Assembly: GCF_036924525.1 (NCBI RefSeq) | Contig: NZ_JAZHRU010000001.1 | Span: forward strand, 4,741,001 to 4,805,000 | Length of the DNA stretch: 64,000 bases | Source: Bradyrhizobium sp. AZCC 1719 | GTDB lineage: Bacteria; Pseudomonadota; Alphaproteobacteria; Rhizobiales; Xanthobacteraceae | Direction: 5' to 3' | Shown here: positions 24,201 to 33,216 of the stretch, piece after piece | Layout: each line of letters opens with the position of its first letter | How positions within the stretch are numbered: the stretch's first letter is position 1 | Notes under the pieces: generated by a model | The model's input: only the letters and a program-made list of their open reading frames with translations | Told to the model about the DNA's origin: nothing | Databases searched by the model: none | Translations under genes and position numbers: made by a program

Positions 24201-24401
24201 TCAGGGCAATGTCGAAAACCAATCATCAACGTCCTTACGGGCTTGATCCTTGGCGTAGCCGTAGCGCTTTTGCAGCCGACCTTCGAGCTCATCGCGCCGG
24301 CCGTTGATGGCGGTCAGGTCATCGTCCGTCAGTTTGGCCCAGTTCTGTTTGACCTTGCCCTTGACCTCGTTCCAATTCCCTTCGATTCGGTTCCAGTCCA
24401 T
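24201..24401 (-). CDS. CsbD-family stress protein (copy 1)
   Basis: A 66-residue CsbD protein: MDWNRIEGNWNEVKGKVKQN, then WAKLTDDDL, GRRDELEGRLQKRYGYAKD. A GGAGG ribosome site lies 7 bases before the ATG. An EcfG-type promoter (GGAAC-N16-CGTT) sits 30-54 bases upstream. Family members are small, abundant general-stress proteins of unknown biochemical role. It is paralogous to 38074-38277, which has the same promoter type. Confidence 0.93.
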   Translation of the reverse strand: MDWNRIEGNWNEVKGKVKQNWAKLTDDDLTAINGRRDELEGRLQKRYGYAKDQARKDVDDWFSTLP

Positions 24402-24430
24402 GATGTATCCTCCGGCTTACGTGAATCCGC

Positions 24431-24455
24431 AACGCTTAGAGCAGCGTCTCGTTCC
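24431..24455 (-). promoter_or_regulatory. EcfG-type general stress promoter for csbD copy 1
   Basis: The minus strand reads GGAAC, 16 bases, CGTT. This matches the alphaproteobacterial EcfG consensus GGAAC-N16/17-cGTT. It lies 30 bases upstream of the start codon. Confidence 0.8.
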
Positions 24456-24737
24456 TACTCGTCGCAGCCGCGGTGTGGCGTGCAATCGGGAAATGGGTGC
24501 GTCCGGTGAAGAACAGTTTAGGGCGGACGAAAAGAAGCCTTGAATTCAGCACAGAGCTTTCAGAACTCCGAACTAGCGCGCGCGAGTACATCCAGCCCCT
24601 ATATGCGCAGCGGGCGGAACGACGCTGTGGCGGACCGCTCAATCTTCTCAAATATTTCGTCCTGCAGTGCGAACAGGCGTCTGGGAACGATTCTCCGTTC
24701 CAGGCGTCGATCTTCCGCGTTGCCGTGGAGAACTCAG

Positions 24738-24965
24738 ATGATAGGCGAAGATATCGATGGCCCAAACAAGCTCGACCAGGCCAAGGAAGCTGTTCAGGCG
24801 GCTACCCAGACGGTCAAGGAAACCACTCGGTCCGTCGCCGATGCCGTCGAAGCAGGCCGGCACCCAGGTGCGCCTCTCGACCGCTTGGCGCGTTGGGCTC
24901 AAGAAGCGCCCCTACACGCAGTTACTATAGCGTTCTTGGTCGGTGTTCTGGTCGGGCGCAGATAA
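24738..24965 (+). CDS. Small membrane-anchored protein, 75 aa (ElaB/DUF883-like architecture)
   Basis: Start at the ATG at 24738 with GGAG upstream. An amphipathic helix (KLDQAKEAVQAATQTVKETT) is followed by a short Pro-containing linker (DRLARWAQEAPLHA) and a single C-terminal membrane helix ending in Arg-Arg (VTIAFLVGVLVGRR). This matches the layout of YqjD/ElaB-type and DUF883 proteins, although the match is architectural only. A near-consensus EcfG site (GGAAC-N16-CGTC, 24684-24708) lies 30 bases upstream, so it may belong to the stress regulon. Confidence 0.65.
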   Translation: MIGEDIDGPNKLDQAKEAVQAATQTVKETTRSVADAVEAGRHPGAPLDRLARWAQEAPLHAVTIAFLVGVLVGRR

Positions 24966-25309
24966 ATAGCCAATGCATTTCGAACGTTCTGCCCGGGGTC
25001 GGATTTCCCCGCAGGGGACGATCCTCACTCACACGCTTGCACGAGCGGCCGGTACGCTCGCGCCATCCGGTGCGCTGAGAAGAACTCTTCGAAACGTTGG
25101 CGCACTTTCTTCTATCCAATCGCGCGAGACGATGAAGCCGGTGAGCCGCCTAGATTCGTACGGCAACTCGCGAGCGAAGGCTCACCTACTAATGGATTGC
25201 ATCGCCAAGACCAGCGTCGCTGATAGCAGCGACGAAAGGGCGAGCAATGTCCAATCCGGTCTCGCGCTTCCTGCTGCTATCTGTCCGAGCAGCAATTCTA
25301 TCCGCCTTA

Positions 25310-25513
25310 TCATTCGTCCCTGGGAAGCCGGTCAAGATAGGCGAGTCCAGAACACGTGAGTTCTTCAGTCTCGCTTTGGCTGGCTTCCATCCTCCCTTGC
25401 AAATGGCGCTCCAGTAGGCATCGTCGACCGTCCGCAACGTCGACATCGCGATGCGTCGCCAGATAGACGGTCCAAGCCGTGTCGACCGCCTTTCGAAGAA
25501 CTTCATCGACCAT
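25310..25513 (-). CDS. Small conserved rhizobial hypothetical protein, 67 aa
   Basis: Reads MVDEVLRKAVDTAWTVYLATHR, a helical start, and ends EELTCSGLAYLDRLPRDE. The sequence type (a helical N-terminus and LERHLQGRMEA-type core) resembles short hypothetical proteins frequent in Bradyrhizobium. A GGAG lies just upstream of the ATG, unusually close, with another GGAG a few bases further. A longer upstream in-frame extension to 25756 is not used. Confidence 0.5.
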   Translation of the reverse strand: MVDEVLRKAVDTAWTVYLATHRDVDVADGRRCLLERHLQGRMEASQSETEELTCSGLAYLDRLPRDE

Positions 25514-26295
25514 CCTCCAACTCCAACAAGTGTGACCACTGGGAACCCTCGGCGTGCTGCGGCATCGCCGGGCGCATCTTGGCCCACTGCCGCGTGCCAT
25601 GCAGCGAGTCAAGTCGGAAAGCCGGATGCCGGAAATCGGCACGTCCGATTTGACAGCAACTAGCGTTGTCCTTGGAGTTTCCCATTTTTCCCGGAGCGTC
25701 CGAGTTCGACGGCAACAGATTTCGCACGTTGGAACCTGTCGGGGCGGCGCTCGCACGCTCCGGGATCGACTGAAAACAAACGTTCAGGGTAGCCCGCAGA
25801 ATTTAGCTAAAGGACTTGCCCGTCGATGGCTGCGGGAAAATCCTCTCCTCTTCTGCTCGTTCTCGCCGTCCAATTCGGAAGCGCGGTGGCAATGGCTTCG
25901 ATCAAGTCGCACCCAATCGCATTTGAGCACGCGCATTGTTTCGCCGAACGGCAATGCACCCCACGGCGGAGCTCGATTTGGTCGGGTCACAGCTCAGTCG
26001 CCACAGTAGCTGAAAGCGCCAAAGTATCAGGCGACTCGGATCAATACGTTTCGAGCAACTCCATTACTCGTCCAATAAGCACGATGAACAAATGTTCATT
26101 TAGTTCAACTTCTCGACCGACCTTCAGCCGGAGAAACTTTCTTGGCGCTTTCGGACTTATTGCATGGGAAAAACTGGAAGAAGCGTCCTGGAGGGGCGCT
26201 GATCAACTTTTCTGTGCCGTTGCAAGTTTGCGGAGTTTGTAAAACCCCGACGAGGCCGCGCTCCCGCGCTCGAGAACTTTAAGGGCGACCCTTCG
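25514..26295. other. Non-coding stretch, no gene recognised
   Basis: Several short overlapping ORFs exist but none shows a recognisable domain or a convincing ribosome site. No EcfG motif was found before treT. Nothing else seen. Confidence 0.4.
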
Positions 26296-27537
26296 ATGTC
26301 TATGCTCAGCTCCGCCGTTCAACGATCCACCCTCGGGCTTCATACGCTCGAACAGTACGAACCGCTGATCGGCAGTGCGACAGTCGAGCGCATAGCCGCC
26401 AAGGCCGAGCGGATGCGCACGATGCGCGTCGCCCATGTCAGTTCGACGTTCTATGGCGGAGGCGTCACCGAACTGCTCACGCCGCTCACCCTGATGATGA
26501 ACGCAACGGGCATCGAAACCGACTGGCATTTGATTCAGGGAACGCCGGGCTTCTTTGGCTGCACGAAGAAGCTTCACAATACGCTGCAAGGCGAGAGCGT
26601 CGACTTTTCGGACGCTGAAAAGACGATCTACGAACGGGTCGTATTCGAAAACGCCACGCGGCTGCATCTTGAGGATTGCGACGCGATCGTCGTGCACGAT
26701 CCGCAACCTCTGCCGCTGATCACGCATTTTCCCGACCTGGAGATGCCCTGGTTCTGGCAATGTCACGTCGACCTTTCGTCGCCGCACGCCCAGGTATGGA
26801 CTTATCTGCGCAAATTCATCGAGCAGTATAAAGCAGCCATCTTCTCGCTACCGGAATACGGCCAGGATCTTCAGGTCGACCAGCAGTTCGTCACCCCGGC
26901 GATCGATCCGTTCTCTGCGAAGAACCGGGAGCTATCGGACCGGGAGATACGGGAATTCCTCAGCAACTACAAAATTCCGACCGATCGTCCATTGGTGACC
27001 CAGATTTCCAGGTTCGATCGATGGAAGGACCCGATGGGCGTGATCGACGCCTTCCGAAAGGCGAGAGAGCAGATCGACTGTAGGCTGGTGCTCGTCGGCA
27101 ACAACGCCTCCGACGATCCGGAAGGCAGCAATATTCTCGAGACGATCGAGCGCGTTGCCGACGAAGACATCATTGTTCTTGCAGTCGATGATCCAACGCT
27201 GGTGAACGCGCTGCAGCGCTCGGCCGCGGTCGTCCTACAGAAGTCGCTCCGCGAAGGTTTTGGTCTCACGGTCACCGAGGCGATGTGGAAGGGCGCCGCC
27301 ATCATCGGCGGCGACGTGGGAGGCATCCGGCGCCAGATCAAGGATGGATGGAACGGATTTCTGGTGAGCACGCCCGATCAGGCGGCGGCAAGAATGGTCC
27401 AGCTCCTGAAGGAACCCGAGCTCCGGAGGCAGGTCGGCCTGCGGGCAAAGGAAAGCGTCCGACAGAACTTTCTGATGAGCCGGCTATTAGAGGATTGGCT
27501 CGACCTGCTGTCCAACTACGACCGACCGGTGATCTGA
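26296..27537 (+). CDS. treT: TreT-type trehalose-forming glycosyltransferase (GT4)
   Basis: A 413-residue GT4 glycosyltransferase. Characteristic segments are MRVAHVSSTFYGGGVTELL, TDWHLIQGTPGFF, HDPQPLPLI and the EX7E motif in EGFGLTVTE. By family knowledge it transfers glucose from an NDP-glucose to glucose, making trehalose (TreT of archaea and many bacteria, annotated as glycosyltransferring trehalose synthase). It is cytosolic. A second GT4 gene follows 30 bases later. In a region of stress genes, trehalose synthesis fits osmotic or desiccation protection. The start could also be at a nearby methionine (MLSS); the difference is two codons. Confidence 0.82.
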   Translation: MSMLSSAVQRSTLGLHTLEQYEPLIGSATVERIAAKAERMRTMRVAHVSSTFYGGGVTELLTPLTLMMNATGIETDWHLIQGTPGFFGCTKKLHNTLQGESVDFSDAEKTIYERVVFENATRLHLEDCDAIVVHDPQPLPLITHFPDLEMPWFWQCHVDLSSPHAQVWTYLRKFIEQYKAAIFSLPEYGQDLQVDQQFVTPAIDPFSAKNRELSDREIREFLSNYKIPTDRPLVTQISRFDRWKDPMGVIDAFRKAREQIDCRLVLVGNNASDDPEGSNILETIERVADEDIIVLAVDDPTLVNALQRSAAVVLQKSLREGFGLTVTEAMWKGAAIIGGDVGGIRRQIKDGWNGFLVSTPDQAAARMVQLLKEPELRRQVGLRAKESVRQNFLMSRLLEDWLDLLSNYDRPVI

Positions 27538-27567
27538 CGGTCGGTTTCATCTCGATGGTGAAAGCCG

Positions 27568-28671
27568 ATGCGAATTGCCCAGGTAGCACCTTTGGTCGAA
27601 AGCGTGCCTCCCAAGCTTTACGGCGGCACTGAGCGGGTGGTGGCGTGGCTGGTCGACGAGCTGGTGAGCCTTGGGCATGAGGTGACGCTGTTTGCCAGCG
27701 GGGATTCGAATACCACTGCCAAGCTTCATGCCGTTTGGCCGCGGGCGCTTCGCCTTGGTCGGCCGAGGACGGATCCGATGGTGGCGCAGGCAGCCCTGCT
27801 GGAGGCGGTGGCGCGGCACGCGACGGAGTTCGATATCATCCACGCCCATATTGATTGGTTGCACCTGCCGCTCCTAAGCCGGCTTGGCGTGCCGTTTCTC
27901 ACCACCTGCCACGGGCGCATGGACTTGCCGGGCTTTGCAAACGTGGTCCGCTGCTTTCCCGATGCGCCGTTCGTCTCGATATCGGATAACCAGCGCGCAC
28001 CCTTGAGCGAGGCCAACTGGATCGGCACCATTTATCATGGCTTGCCGGCCGACCTGTTCGAGCCGTCCTTCGAAGCGGGCTCCTACCTCGCCTTCCTCGG
28101 CCGGCTTACAGCGGAGAAAGGACCGGAAGCCGCCATCCGGATCGCGCGCGCTGCCAAGGTGCCGCTTCGTATCGCTGCAAAAGTGCCACGGGGCGAAACG
28201 GGCTATTTCAAAGAACAGCTCGAGTCGCAGATCGACGGTAAACAGGTCCAGCTCACCGGGGAGGTCAATGATGAAGCGAAGCGGCAGTTTCTGGCGGGCG
28301 CTGCAGCACTGTTGTTTCCGATCGATTGGCCGGAACCGTTCGGCCTCGTCATGATCGAGGCCATGGCGTGCGGCACGCCCGTCATCGCGTTCAAGTCCGG
28401 CTCGGTGTCGGAGGTCATCAACGACGGCATCACCGGCTTTGTCGTATCCGACAAGGCAGAAGCCGTTGAAGCGATCGGAAGGCTTTCCGAGCTCGATCGA
28501 CGTCAGGTGCGAATGCAATTCGAGAAAAGGTTTACCGCAAGACGAATGGCACAGGAGTATCTCCGCCGCTACAAGACATTGATTCATCCCGATGTGAGCG
28601 AAGTTCATCCCGGCATCAGGCCCGCCTTGTCTAAAGGTTCATCTGGCGCTTGCTCACATCGCGTACGTTGA
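27568..28671 (+). CDS. GT4-family glycosyltransferase
   Basis: A 367-residue GT4 enzyme. The N-terminal nucleotide-fold domain has MRIAQVAPLVESVPPKLYGG and the C-terminal donor domain has LAFLGRLTAEKGPEAA and an EX7E motif in EPFGLVMIE. There is no membrane segment. It lies 30 bases after treT and is almost certainly in the same operon. The acceptor is unknown; sugars related to trehalose metabolism or glycan synthesis are possible. Confidence 0.85.
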   Translation: MRIAQVAPLVESVPPKLYGGTERVVAWLVDELVSLGHEVTLFASGDSNTTAKLHAVWPRALRLGRPRTDPMVAQAALLEAVARHATEFDIIHAHIDWLHLPLLSRLGVPFLTTCHGRMDLPGFANVVRCFPDAPFVSISDNQRAPLSEANWIGTIYHGLPADLFEPSFEAGSYLAFLGRLTAEKGPEAAIRIARAAKVPLRIAAKVPRGETGYFKEQLESQIDGKQVQLTGEVNDEAKRQFLAGAAALLFPIDWPEPFGLVMIEAMACGTPVIAFKSGSVSEVINDGITGFVVSDKAEAVEAIGRLSELDRRQVRMQFEKRFTARRMAQEYLRRYKTLIHPDVSEVHPGIRPALSKGSSGACSHRVR

Positions 28672-28744
28672 AGTGACTTATGAGGGTGGAAACTGCAATC
28701 ACCATCACCAACCCGACCAATCCCATCAGGCCCGCCATCAGCAT
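28631..28744 (-). CDS. Possible 37-aa single-span membrane peptide
   Basis: MLMAGLMGLVGLVMVIAVSTLI forms one hydrophobic helix, followed by a polar tail ending at 28631. It overlaps the 3' end of the GT4 gene on the other strand and has no clear ribosome site. Only the membrane-helix pattern supports it; it may be a chance ORF. Confidence 0.22.
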   Translation of the reverse strand: MLMAGLMGLVGLVMVIAVSTLISHFNVRDVSKRQMNL

Positions 28745-28995
28745 GTCTTTGCACCATGTGTAAAGTTGGAGCGTCAACCACTCACTTCAGATTTGCCGGC
28801 TTTTCCCGCAGCGGCACGTTGGCCGCAGGTGGTGGGCAATAGTTCAAAAGCCTAAACAGCGCCTTGGCTTCGAGTTCTTCCTTGGCATGTCTGCAGGCTT
28901 TAAAATCTTCAAGGATAGAATTCAAAAATCTCTTCGACGGCTTTGCTCATCGGAATCCACTCACGCCGCGATATTCTGGCATGGTGCTGCGCTGT

Positions 28996-29193
28996 TTATT
29001 CCGGTTGCTTTAGCCCCGGAGACGATAGCCAATCGTTTATACGCAATGCGGTGTCGGCCTGCCGGGCTTTTCTCAAGAGCTCTTCTCGCTCCTTTCCGTG
29101 CGGCATTTTCTTGGCTTCTTCGCGTAGGCGTTCGGCTTCCTGCGCAAGTCGATCAGGGAACGACAGGATTTGTTTAAAACGGCGTCGCTGCAT
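28996..29193 (-). CDS. Small conserved rhizobial protein, 65 aa
   Basis: A helical, charged protein: LAQEAERLREEAKKMPHGKERE, then LLRKARQADTALRINDWLSSP. It is paralogous to 35979-36182, sharing the pattern of a long amphipathic helix, a G-x-E-R-(D/E) turn and a C-terminal (I-x-x-WL-(A/S)SP) motif. This short family is frequent in Bradyrhizobium genomes without assigned function. GGAG precedes the start. Confidence 0.72.
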   Translation of the reverse strand: MQRRRFKQILSFPDRLAQEAERLREEAKKMPHGKEREELLRKARQADTALRINDWLSSPGLKQPE

Positions 29194-29281
29194 GGCGCTG
29201 CTCCATTTCCATGGAAGGCGGGACCGGCGTTCTCATCACCACTTGCTGTCCCGCGAGCGAAGAGGTCCACAATCGATCCGC

Positions 29282-29563
29282 TTAACCTTCACGAGCGTGA
29301 GCCCGATGGACTTGTGGCATTTCGGGCAGATTGGGGGCTTTGAGGCATTCATCGCACAGGTGCACCGGACATTTTTGGCAACCGTATTGGAAAGTGTATT
29401 CCTCGAAATGGGGACTGTAAACATCTAAATTATTGATATTATTAGTACTTTTACCAATTCTTGGATTTTTTGGTTGTTGAAGGAACTTGGTTTGATTGAG
29501 TGAATTGAGCAATTTACTAATTTCGCGTTGAACACTGAAAATGCTCTGCGTGGAGGAGGCCAT
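29282..29563 (-). CDS. Doubtful AT-rich ORF with Cys motifs, possibly a broken zinc-ribbon gene
   Basis: From the ATG at 29563 (MASSTQSIFSVQREISK) this frame runs through an AT-rich, Asn-rich segment to GCQKCPVHLCDEC and a tail. A different frame over 29236-29352 gives PPICPKCHKSIGLTLVKVK, a more natural zinc-ribbon-like sequence. The locus may therefore be a frameshifted gene rather than an intact one. Composition at 29410-29520 is far more AT-rich than all surroundings. The start codon overlaps the ATG of the plus-strand gene at 29562 in a shared CATG; GGAG lies upstream. Confidence 0.3.
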   Translation of the reverse strand: MASSTQSIFSVQREISKLLNSLNQTKFLQQPKNPRIGKSTNNINNLDVYSPHFEEYTFQYGCQKCPVHLCDECLKAPNLPEMPQVHRAHAREG

Positions 29564-29798
29564 GAACGATCTCCGTGGTGAGCGATTGCAGATCATGCTT
29601 TCGCCGGAAGAACTATCGGTGATTGACGACTTCAGATTTCAGCATCGTATGCCTACCCGAGCCGCGGCTGTTCGCGAGTTGCTTAAACTGGGCCTCGCGT
29701 CGACTGCGACCGCTGGCAATGGCATGAAATCCAGCAACTATGGCGTGTTCAGTCGCGGACCTACCGGTCATCTGGATAGCGACGCCACCGGCGAGTAG
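29562..29798 (+). CDS. Small ribbon-helix-helix-like protein
   Basis: Start at the ATG at 29562 after GGAGGAGG. The 78 residues begin with GERLQIMLSPEELSVIDDF and MPTRAAAVRELLKLGL, the beta-helix-helix pattern of small MetJ/Arc-type DNA-binding proteins seen widely in rhizobia. The C-terminal tail is polar and variable. It probably acts as a dimeric regulator or antitoxin-like protein; no toxin gene is adjacent. An upstream in-frame ATG at 29541 is less well placed. Confidence 0.65.
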   Translation: MNDLRGERLQIMLSPEELSVIDDFRFQHRMPTRAAAVRELLKLGLASTATAGNGMKSSNYGVFSRGPTGHLDSDATGE

Positions 29799-30080
29799 CG
29801 CGTCCCAGTGAGGGTTCGTTGTGCCATGTCTATGTCCGCGTTGGGTCCAGAAGGCGACCTCCAGCATGCGGGCGGTAGTGGTGCAACGCGGACAGGAATC
29901 CGTATGCCCGCTGCGCGCGAGACTGACCAACGGGTGCCTTCCTCAGATGTTGAGATTTGGTGTCCAGGAAAGGATAGGATCACCACGCGCCGTGCGAGAT
30001 TGACCTTGCTAGGCTTTTGAGCCGTCCGGTGATTTCTTGTATATCGTCCACAACTTGATTTCGCCAGAATGACTTGAGCG

Positions 30081-31544
30081 CTAGGGATGCGCCACTATGC
30101 GGTCCTTTGGAAAAGAAAGGTCTATTGTCAGGCCTGCGGGGTTCCAATCCCACGCGATCCCGCCTCCAAATTGGCTCTGCACCGTTGCACGGGAGAGTAG
30201 CGTACCAAAGCCCTCTACCTCTGCTTGACGACCAACCGGTGGTCCTCCGCGTTCCGTCCACGTTAGCACGAATTGGTCAGTGTTTTCGGAGCACGCGATA
30301 TTGATGGAGCCACTTTGGCTCGAAAGTGCCCCGTACTTTGTGGCATTGGTTGCAAACTCGTGCAATAGCAACGCAAAACCGGTCACCACGTCGCCCGCGA
30401 TTGGAATGTCGGGTCCGCTGATCGTGACACGCGCCCGGCCTTTGTCGGTGCTGCCATCATAAGGAGAGAGAATCGTCCCAATCAACGTATGCAGCAGCGT
30501 TGAGTGTTGCATTCGATGAGTGCCATCGGCAGTCAGCTTCAACGTTAGGTCGTTGGCTTTCGCGAGGGACAACAAGCGGTCTCGCACCACAGTAGCGAGT
30601 TCTTCCGCTGTTTTCGCCGATCGGGCACTCATCGTGACCACGCCGCCAGCGACAGCAAAGAGGTTCTTGATGCGATGGTCCATCTCTCGGAAGATCAGCC
30701 GCTGCTGCTCCTCTGCTCGCTTTCGAAATGAAATATCGCGGGCTATTTTCGAAGCGCCGACGATCTTGCCGTCCTTGTCTCTGATCGGGGAGATCGTCAG
30801 CGAAATGTCGATGGTGCGGCCATCCTTGCGTTGGCGAACGCTTTCGTAGTGCTCGACGCGCTCACCGCGCCGGATGCGGGCAAGAATGGTCGGCTCCTCG
30901 TCGTGACGGTCGGGAGGGATTAGCATCATGACCGACTTCCCAATCGCCTCTTTAGCGCTATAGCCAAACAGCCGCTCCGCGCCCTGATTCCAGCTTGTGA
31001 TGATGCTATTGAGGTCCTTCGAAACGACCGCGTCGTCGGATGATTCGATGATCGCAGCGATGGCTCGATAGCGCGCCTCACTCTCTCGAAGCCGCTGTTC
31101 AGCCTCCCGGCGCTCGGTGATGTCGACCAGCATGTTGACAGCGCCAATCAAAGCCCGTGAAGCATCGAACAGGGGCGTTGGATACGGAATGAACGGTACG
31201 CGCGTGCCGTCCGGCCGTTCGGCGACCGCTTCCATGCCTCGGATAGGACGCCGCTCCTTGAGCGCCAGCGCCATCGGACATTCGGCGTGCGGGAGGGAAG
31301 TGCCGTCCGGCCAATAGAGCTTCCATGATCCGCAAAACTCGGCGGTCCCTAGCGTCGGTCGGCATCCCCACAATTGCGCCGCCGCTTCATTGTAGAAGGT
31401 GATACGGCCGGCGGCGTCGGTCATATAGAGCGCTACCGGCAGTGCCTGCAAGAGTTCGTCGGATCCCCACGCCCCTTGATCTACGTTCGGCTTCTGCAGG
31501 GAGACCAGCAGCGATTCGATGTCGTCTTGTTCGGCGATACTCAT
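30081..31544 (-). CDS. PAS-PAS HWE-family histidine kinase
   Basis: About 487 residues. PAS 1 spans about residues 30-150 (ALPVALYMTDAAGRITFYNE) and PAS 2 about 155-280 (IESSDDAVVSKDLNSIITSW, DISFRKRAEEQQ). The HWE/HisKA_2 kinase core has EMDHRIKNLFAVAGG (phospho-His) and the N box in LLHEFATNATKYGALS. There is no membrane span, so it senses a cytoplasmic signal, possibly via a PAS ligand. HWE and HisKA_2 kinases often feed the PhyR-NepR-EcfG stress pathway; given the surrounding EcfG promoters this is plausible but unproven. It starts 32 bases after the end of the truncated FAD oxidoreductase. Confidence 0.9.
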   Translation of the reverse strand: MSIAEQDDIESLLVSLQKPNVDQGAWGSDELLQALPVALYMTDAAGRITFYNEAAAQLWGCRPTLGTAEFCGSWKLYWPDGTSLPHAECPMALALKERRPIRGMEAVAERPDGTRVPFIPYPTPLFDASRALIGAVNMLVDITERREAEQRLRESEARYRAIAAIIESSDDAVVSKDLNSIITSWNQGAERLFGYSAKEAIGKSVMMLIPPDRHDEEPTILARIRRGERVEHYESVRQRKDGRTIDISLTISPIRDKDGKIVGASKIARDISFRKRAEEQQRLIFREMDHRIKNLFAVAGGVVTMSARSAKTAEELATVVRDRLLSLAKANDLTLKLTADGTHRMQHSTLLHTLIGTILSPYDGSTDKGRARVTISGPDIPIAGDVVTGFALLLHEFATNATKYGALSSQSGSINIACSENTDQFVLTWTERGGPPVGRQAEVEGFGTLLSRATVQSQFGGGIAWDWNPAGLTIDLSFPKDRIVAHP

Positions 31545-31576
31545 CACACCCTCACGGCTGGAAAAACCTAACTTGC

Positions 31577-32194
31577 CTAAGCTGTGTCACAGTGGAAGCG
31601 GCAACGCTTTGTCTCGATGGCCGCGACAAGACCCCTGAGATATTTCAGAGGATGAAACGTGCCTTGGCGCGGATAGCGCAGTACGTGCTGCTGCGCGCAA
31701 TGGGCGAGGGGAACGCCGACCAGCCGACGGACGGGCGCGCCGACCTTGCGGACCGCATCCAATTCATCCTCAATGATCTTCGCATCGGTGTCGCGCGCCT
31801 GAAACAGAAAACCGTCCAGGCGCCGGAAATCGCAGTCGATGGATTCCCGCTGCTGGATTTCCTCGATGCGATCCACCGCTGCGGCCTGACTCTCGTAGAA
31901 CAGGCGGGATGTGTCCTCCCCGCGCAGGCCGATCATCGCGGACGTCAGATCATCGCAGAGCGGCGCCAGATGCGCAGTGGTGCGCGCCGTTATGCCGCCC
32001 GCGATCTTCCCACGATCGAGCACGATGACGCGCGAACCTCCGAGGGCGAGTTCATAGGCCGTAGAAATCCCGGCAATACCCGCGCCAATGATTACAACAT
32101 TGCATTCCTTGCCGCCCTGCAGCGGTGTCGCGTTTGGGGCGACCGCAACGTCCATCCAAAGCGACTTGCTGCGCCGATCGATGAAAGGATCCAT
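31577..32194 (-). pseudogene. FAD-dependent oxidoreductase, C-terminally truncated
   Basis: From the ATG at 32194 it reads MDPFIDRRSKSLW and a Rossmann FAD site (VVIIGAGIAGISTAYELA), then VLDRGKIAGGITARTTAHL. Translation ends after about 205 residues with FHCDTA. From memory, relatives (DAO family, some with a C-terminal Rieske domain) are about 500 residues, so over half is missing. It retains a perfect EcfG promoter 41-65 bases upstream. It may still be transcribed, but the product should not fold as an active enzyme. Confidence 0.75.
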
Positions 32195-32234
32195 CCGAAA
32201 GCCCGATAAGTCGACAAATGATTTCTGGAGGTCA

Positions 32235-32259
32235 AACGGCCGATCAAGGGAGTGGTTCC
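32235..32259 (-). promoter_or_regulatory. EcfG-type promoter of the truncated FAD oxidoreductase
   Basis: The minus strand has GGAAC, 16 bases, CGTT, a perfect match to the consensus, 41 bases before the ATG at 32194. Confidence 0.78.
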
Positions 32260-32294
32260 TAATCAGTCCGCTGTCGTCGGCCGGCGCCGTCGAC

Positions 32295-33007
32295 TCAGTC
32301 AGGCGTCTGCATCGGCCGGCGCCGCGCTTTTCTGGTCTTGTCGAAATAGACGAACACGTCGCAGCCTTGCCGCTTCCAGGACCTGATGCGGCGAGCCCAT
32401 TCCGAAAGGGTTCGCGGACTATAGTGGCCCTTGTAACGGACCGTGGGGCCGTGCCAGCGTCACATAGACGAAGTCCGCCGTGCGCGTCCAAGGCGCCGGC
32501 GCGTCATGATGGTCGGAAATGCATAGCGAGATGGCTTGCTGCCGGAGCAATCGCGATATCTCTGGTGAATACCAGCTTGGATGGCGGAACTCGAAACTGT
32601 AGCGGCGTTTTCTTCGAAAGAAGCTTGAAGAAGGAAGTGAGTCGGTCGGCGTCAGCCCTAAAGTTGGGCGGAAGCTGAAACAAGATCGGCCCGACTTTCT
32701 TGCCGAGTAGGGACAGGCGGTCTTCCAGCAGTTCAAGGCTGTTGACCGAATTGTCGGAAAGCCGCTTCCAATGCGTGATGAATTTGGATGCCTTCCAGGC
32801 AAAAACCAAATCGCGCCCGGTCTGATCACGCCAGCTCACCACCGCCTTCGGAGTGGGTATTCTGTAAAACACGCCGTTGAGCTCAGTCGTCGAAAACTGG
32901 CTGCTGTAATAAGGCAACTGCTCCTTGAGGGGCAGTCCATTCGGGAAGAACGGCCCGCGCCAGGAATCGTAGTGCCAGCCCGATGTACCGATCAGAACCC
33001 GCGCCAT
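32295..33007 (-). pseudogene. DUF72 (YecE-like) gene with two frameshifts
   Basis: The reading starts at 33007 (MARVLIGTSGWHYDSWRGPF), typical of DUF72, continues to about 32600, moves to a second frame (FEFRHPSWYSPEISRLLRQQ, TADFVYVTL), then near 32465 to a third (HGPTVRYKGHYS, WARRIRSWKRQGCDVFVYFD) and stops at 32295. Total length, about 237 codons, equals an intact family member (about 240), so only single-base shifts separate it from a functional gene. Either recent decay or sequencing errors; the family biochemistry is not established. Confidence 0.82.
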
Positions 33008-33162
33008 GAGGTCACGGCTTCAAGACGACCTCGATACAGCCGCCCTACCGTGCCATGCCAGTGCTTTCATCGTCCGGATCCTCCGCGTCGTTGATGAGAA
33101 AGACCTGGAAGCACGAGTTGTTCCTATCGCTCGGGCAAACGACGAGGAAGCGGCGCCGCTTA

Positions 33163-33188
33163 GGAACAACGGTCCCGGCAATAAAGTT
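33163..33188 (+). promoter_or_regulatory. EcfG-type promoter of DUF892 gene (copy 1)
   Basis: GGAAC, 17 bases, AGTT; it ends 29 bases before the ATG at 33217. The -10 differs from cGTT only at its first, least conserved base. Confidence 0.7.
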
Positions 33189-33216
33189 AAGCGCGCATCC
33201 AATCAAGGAGGATGCC

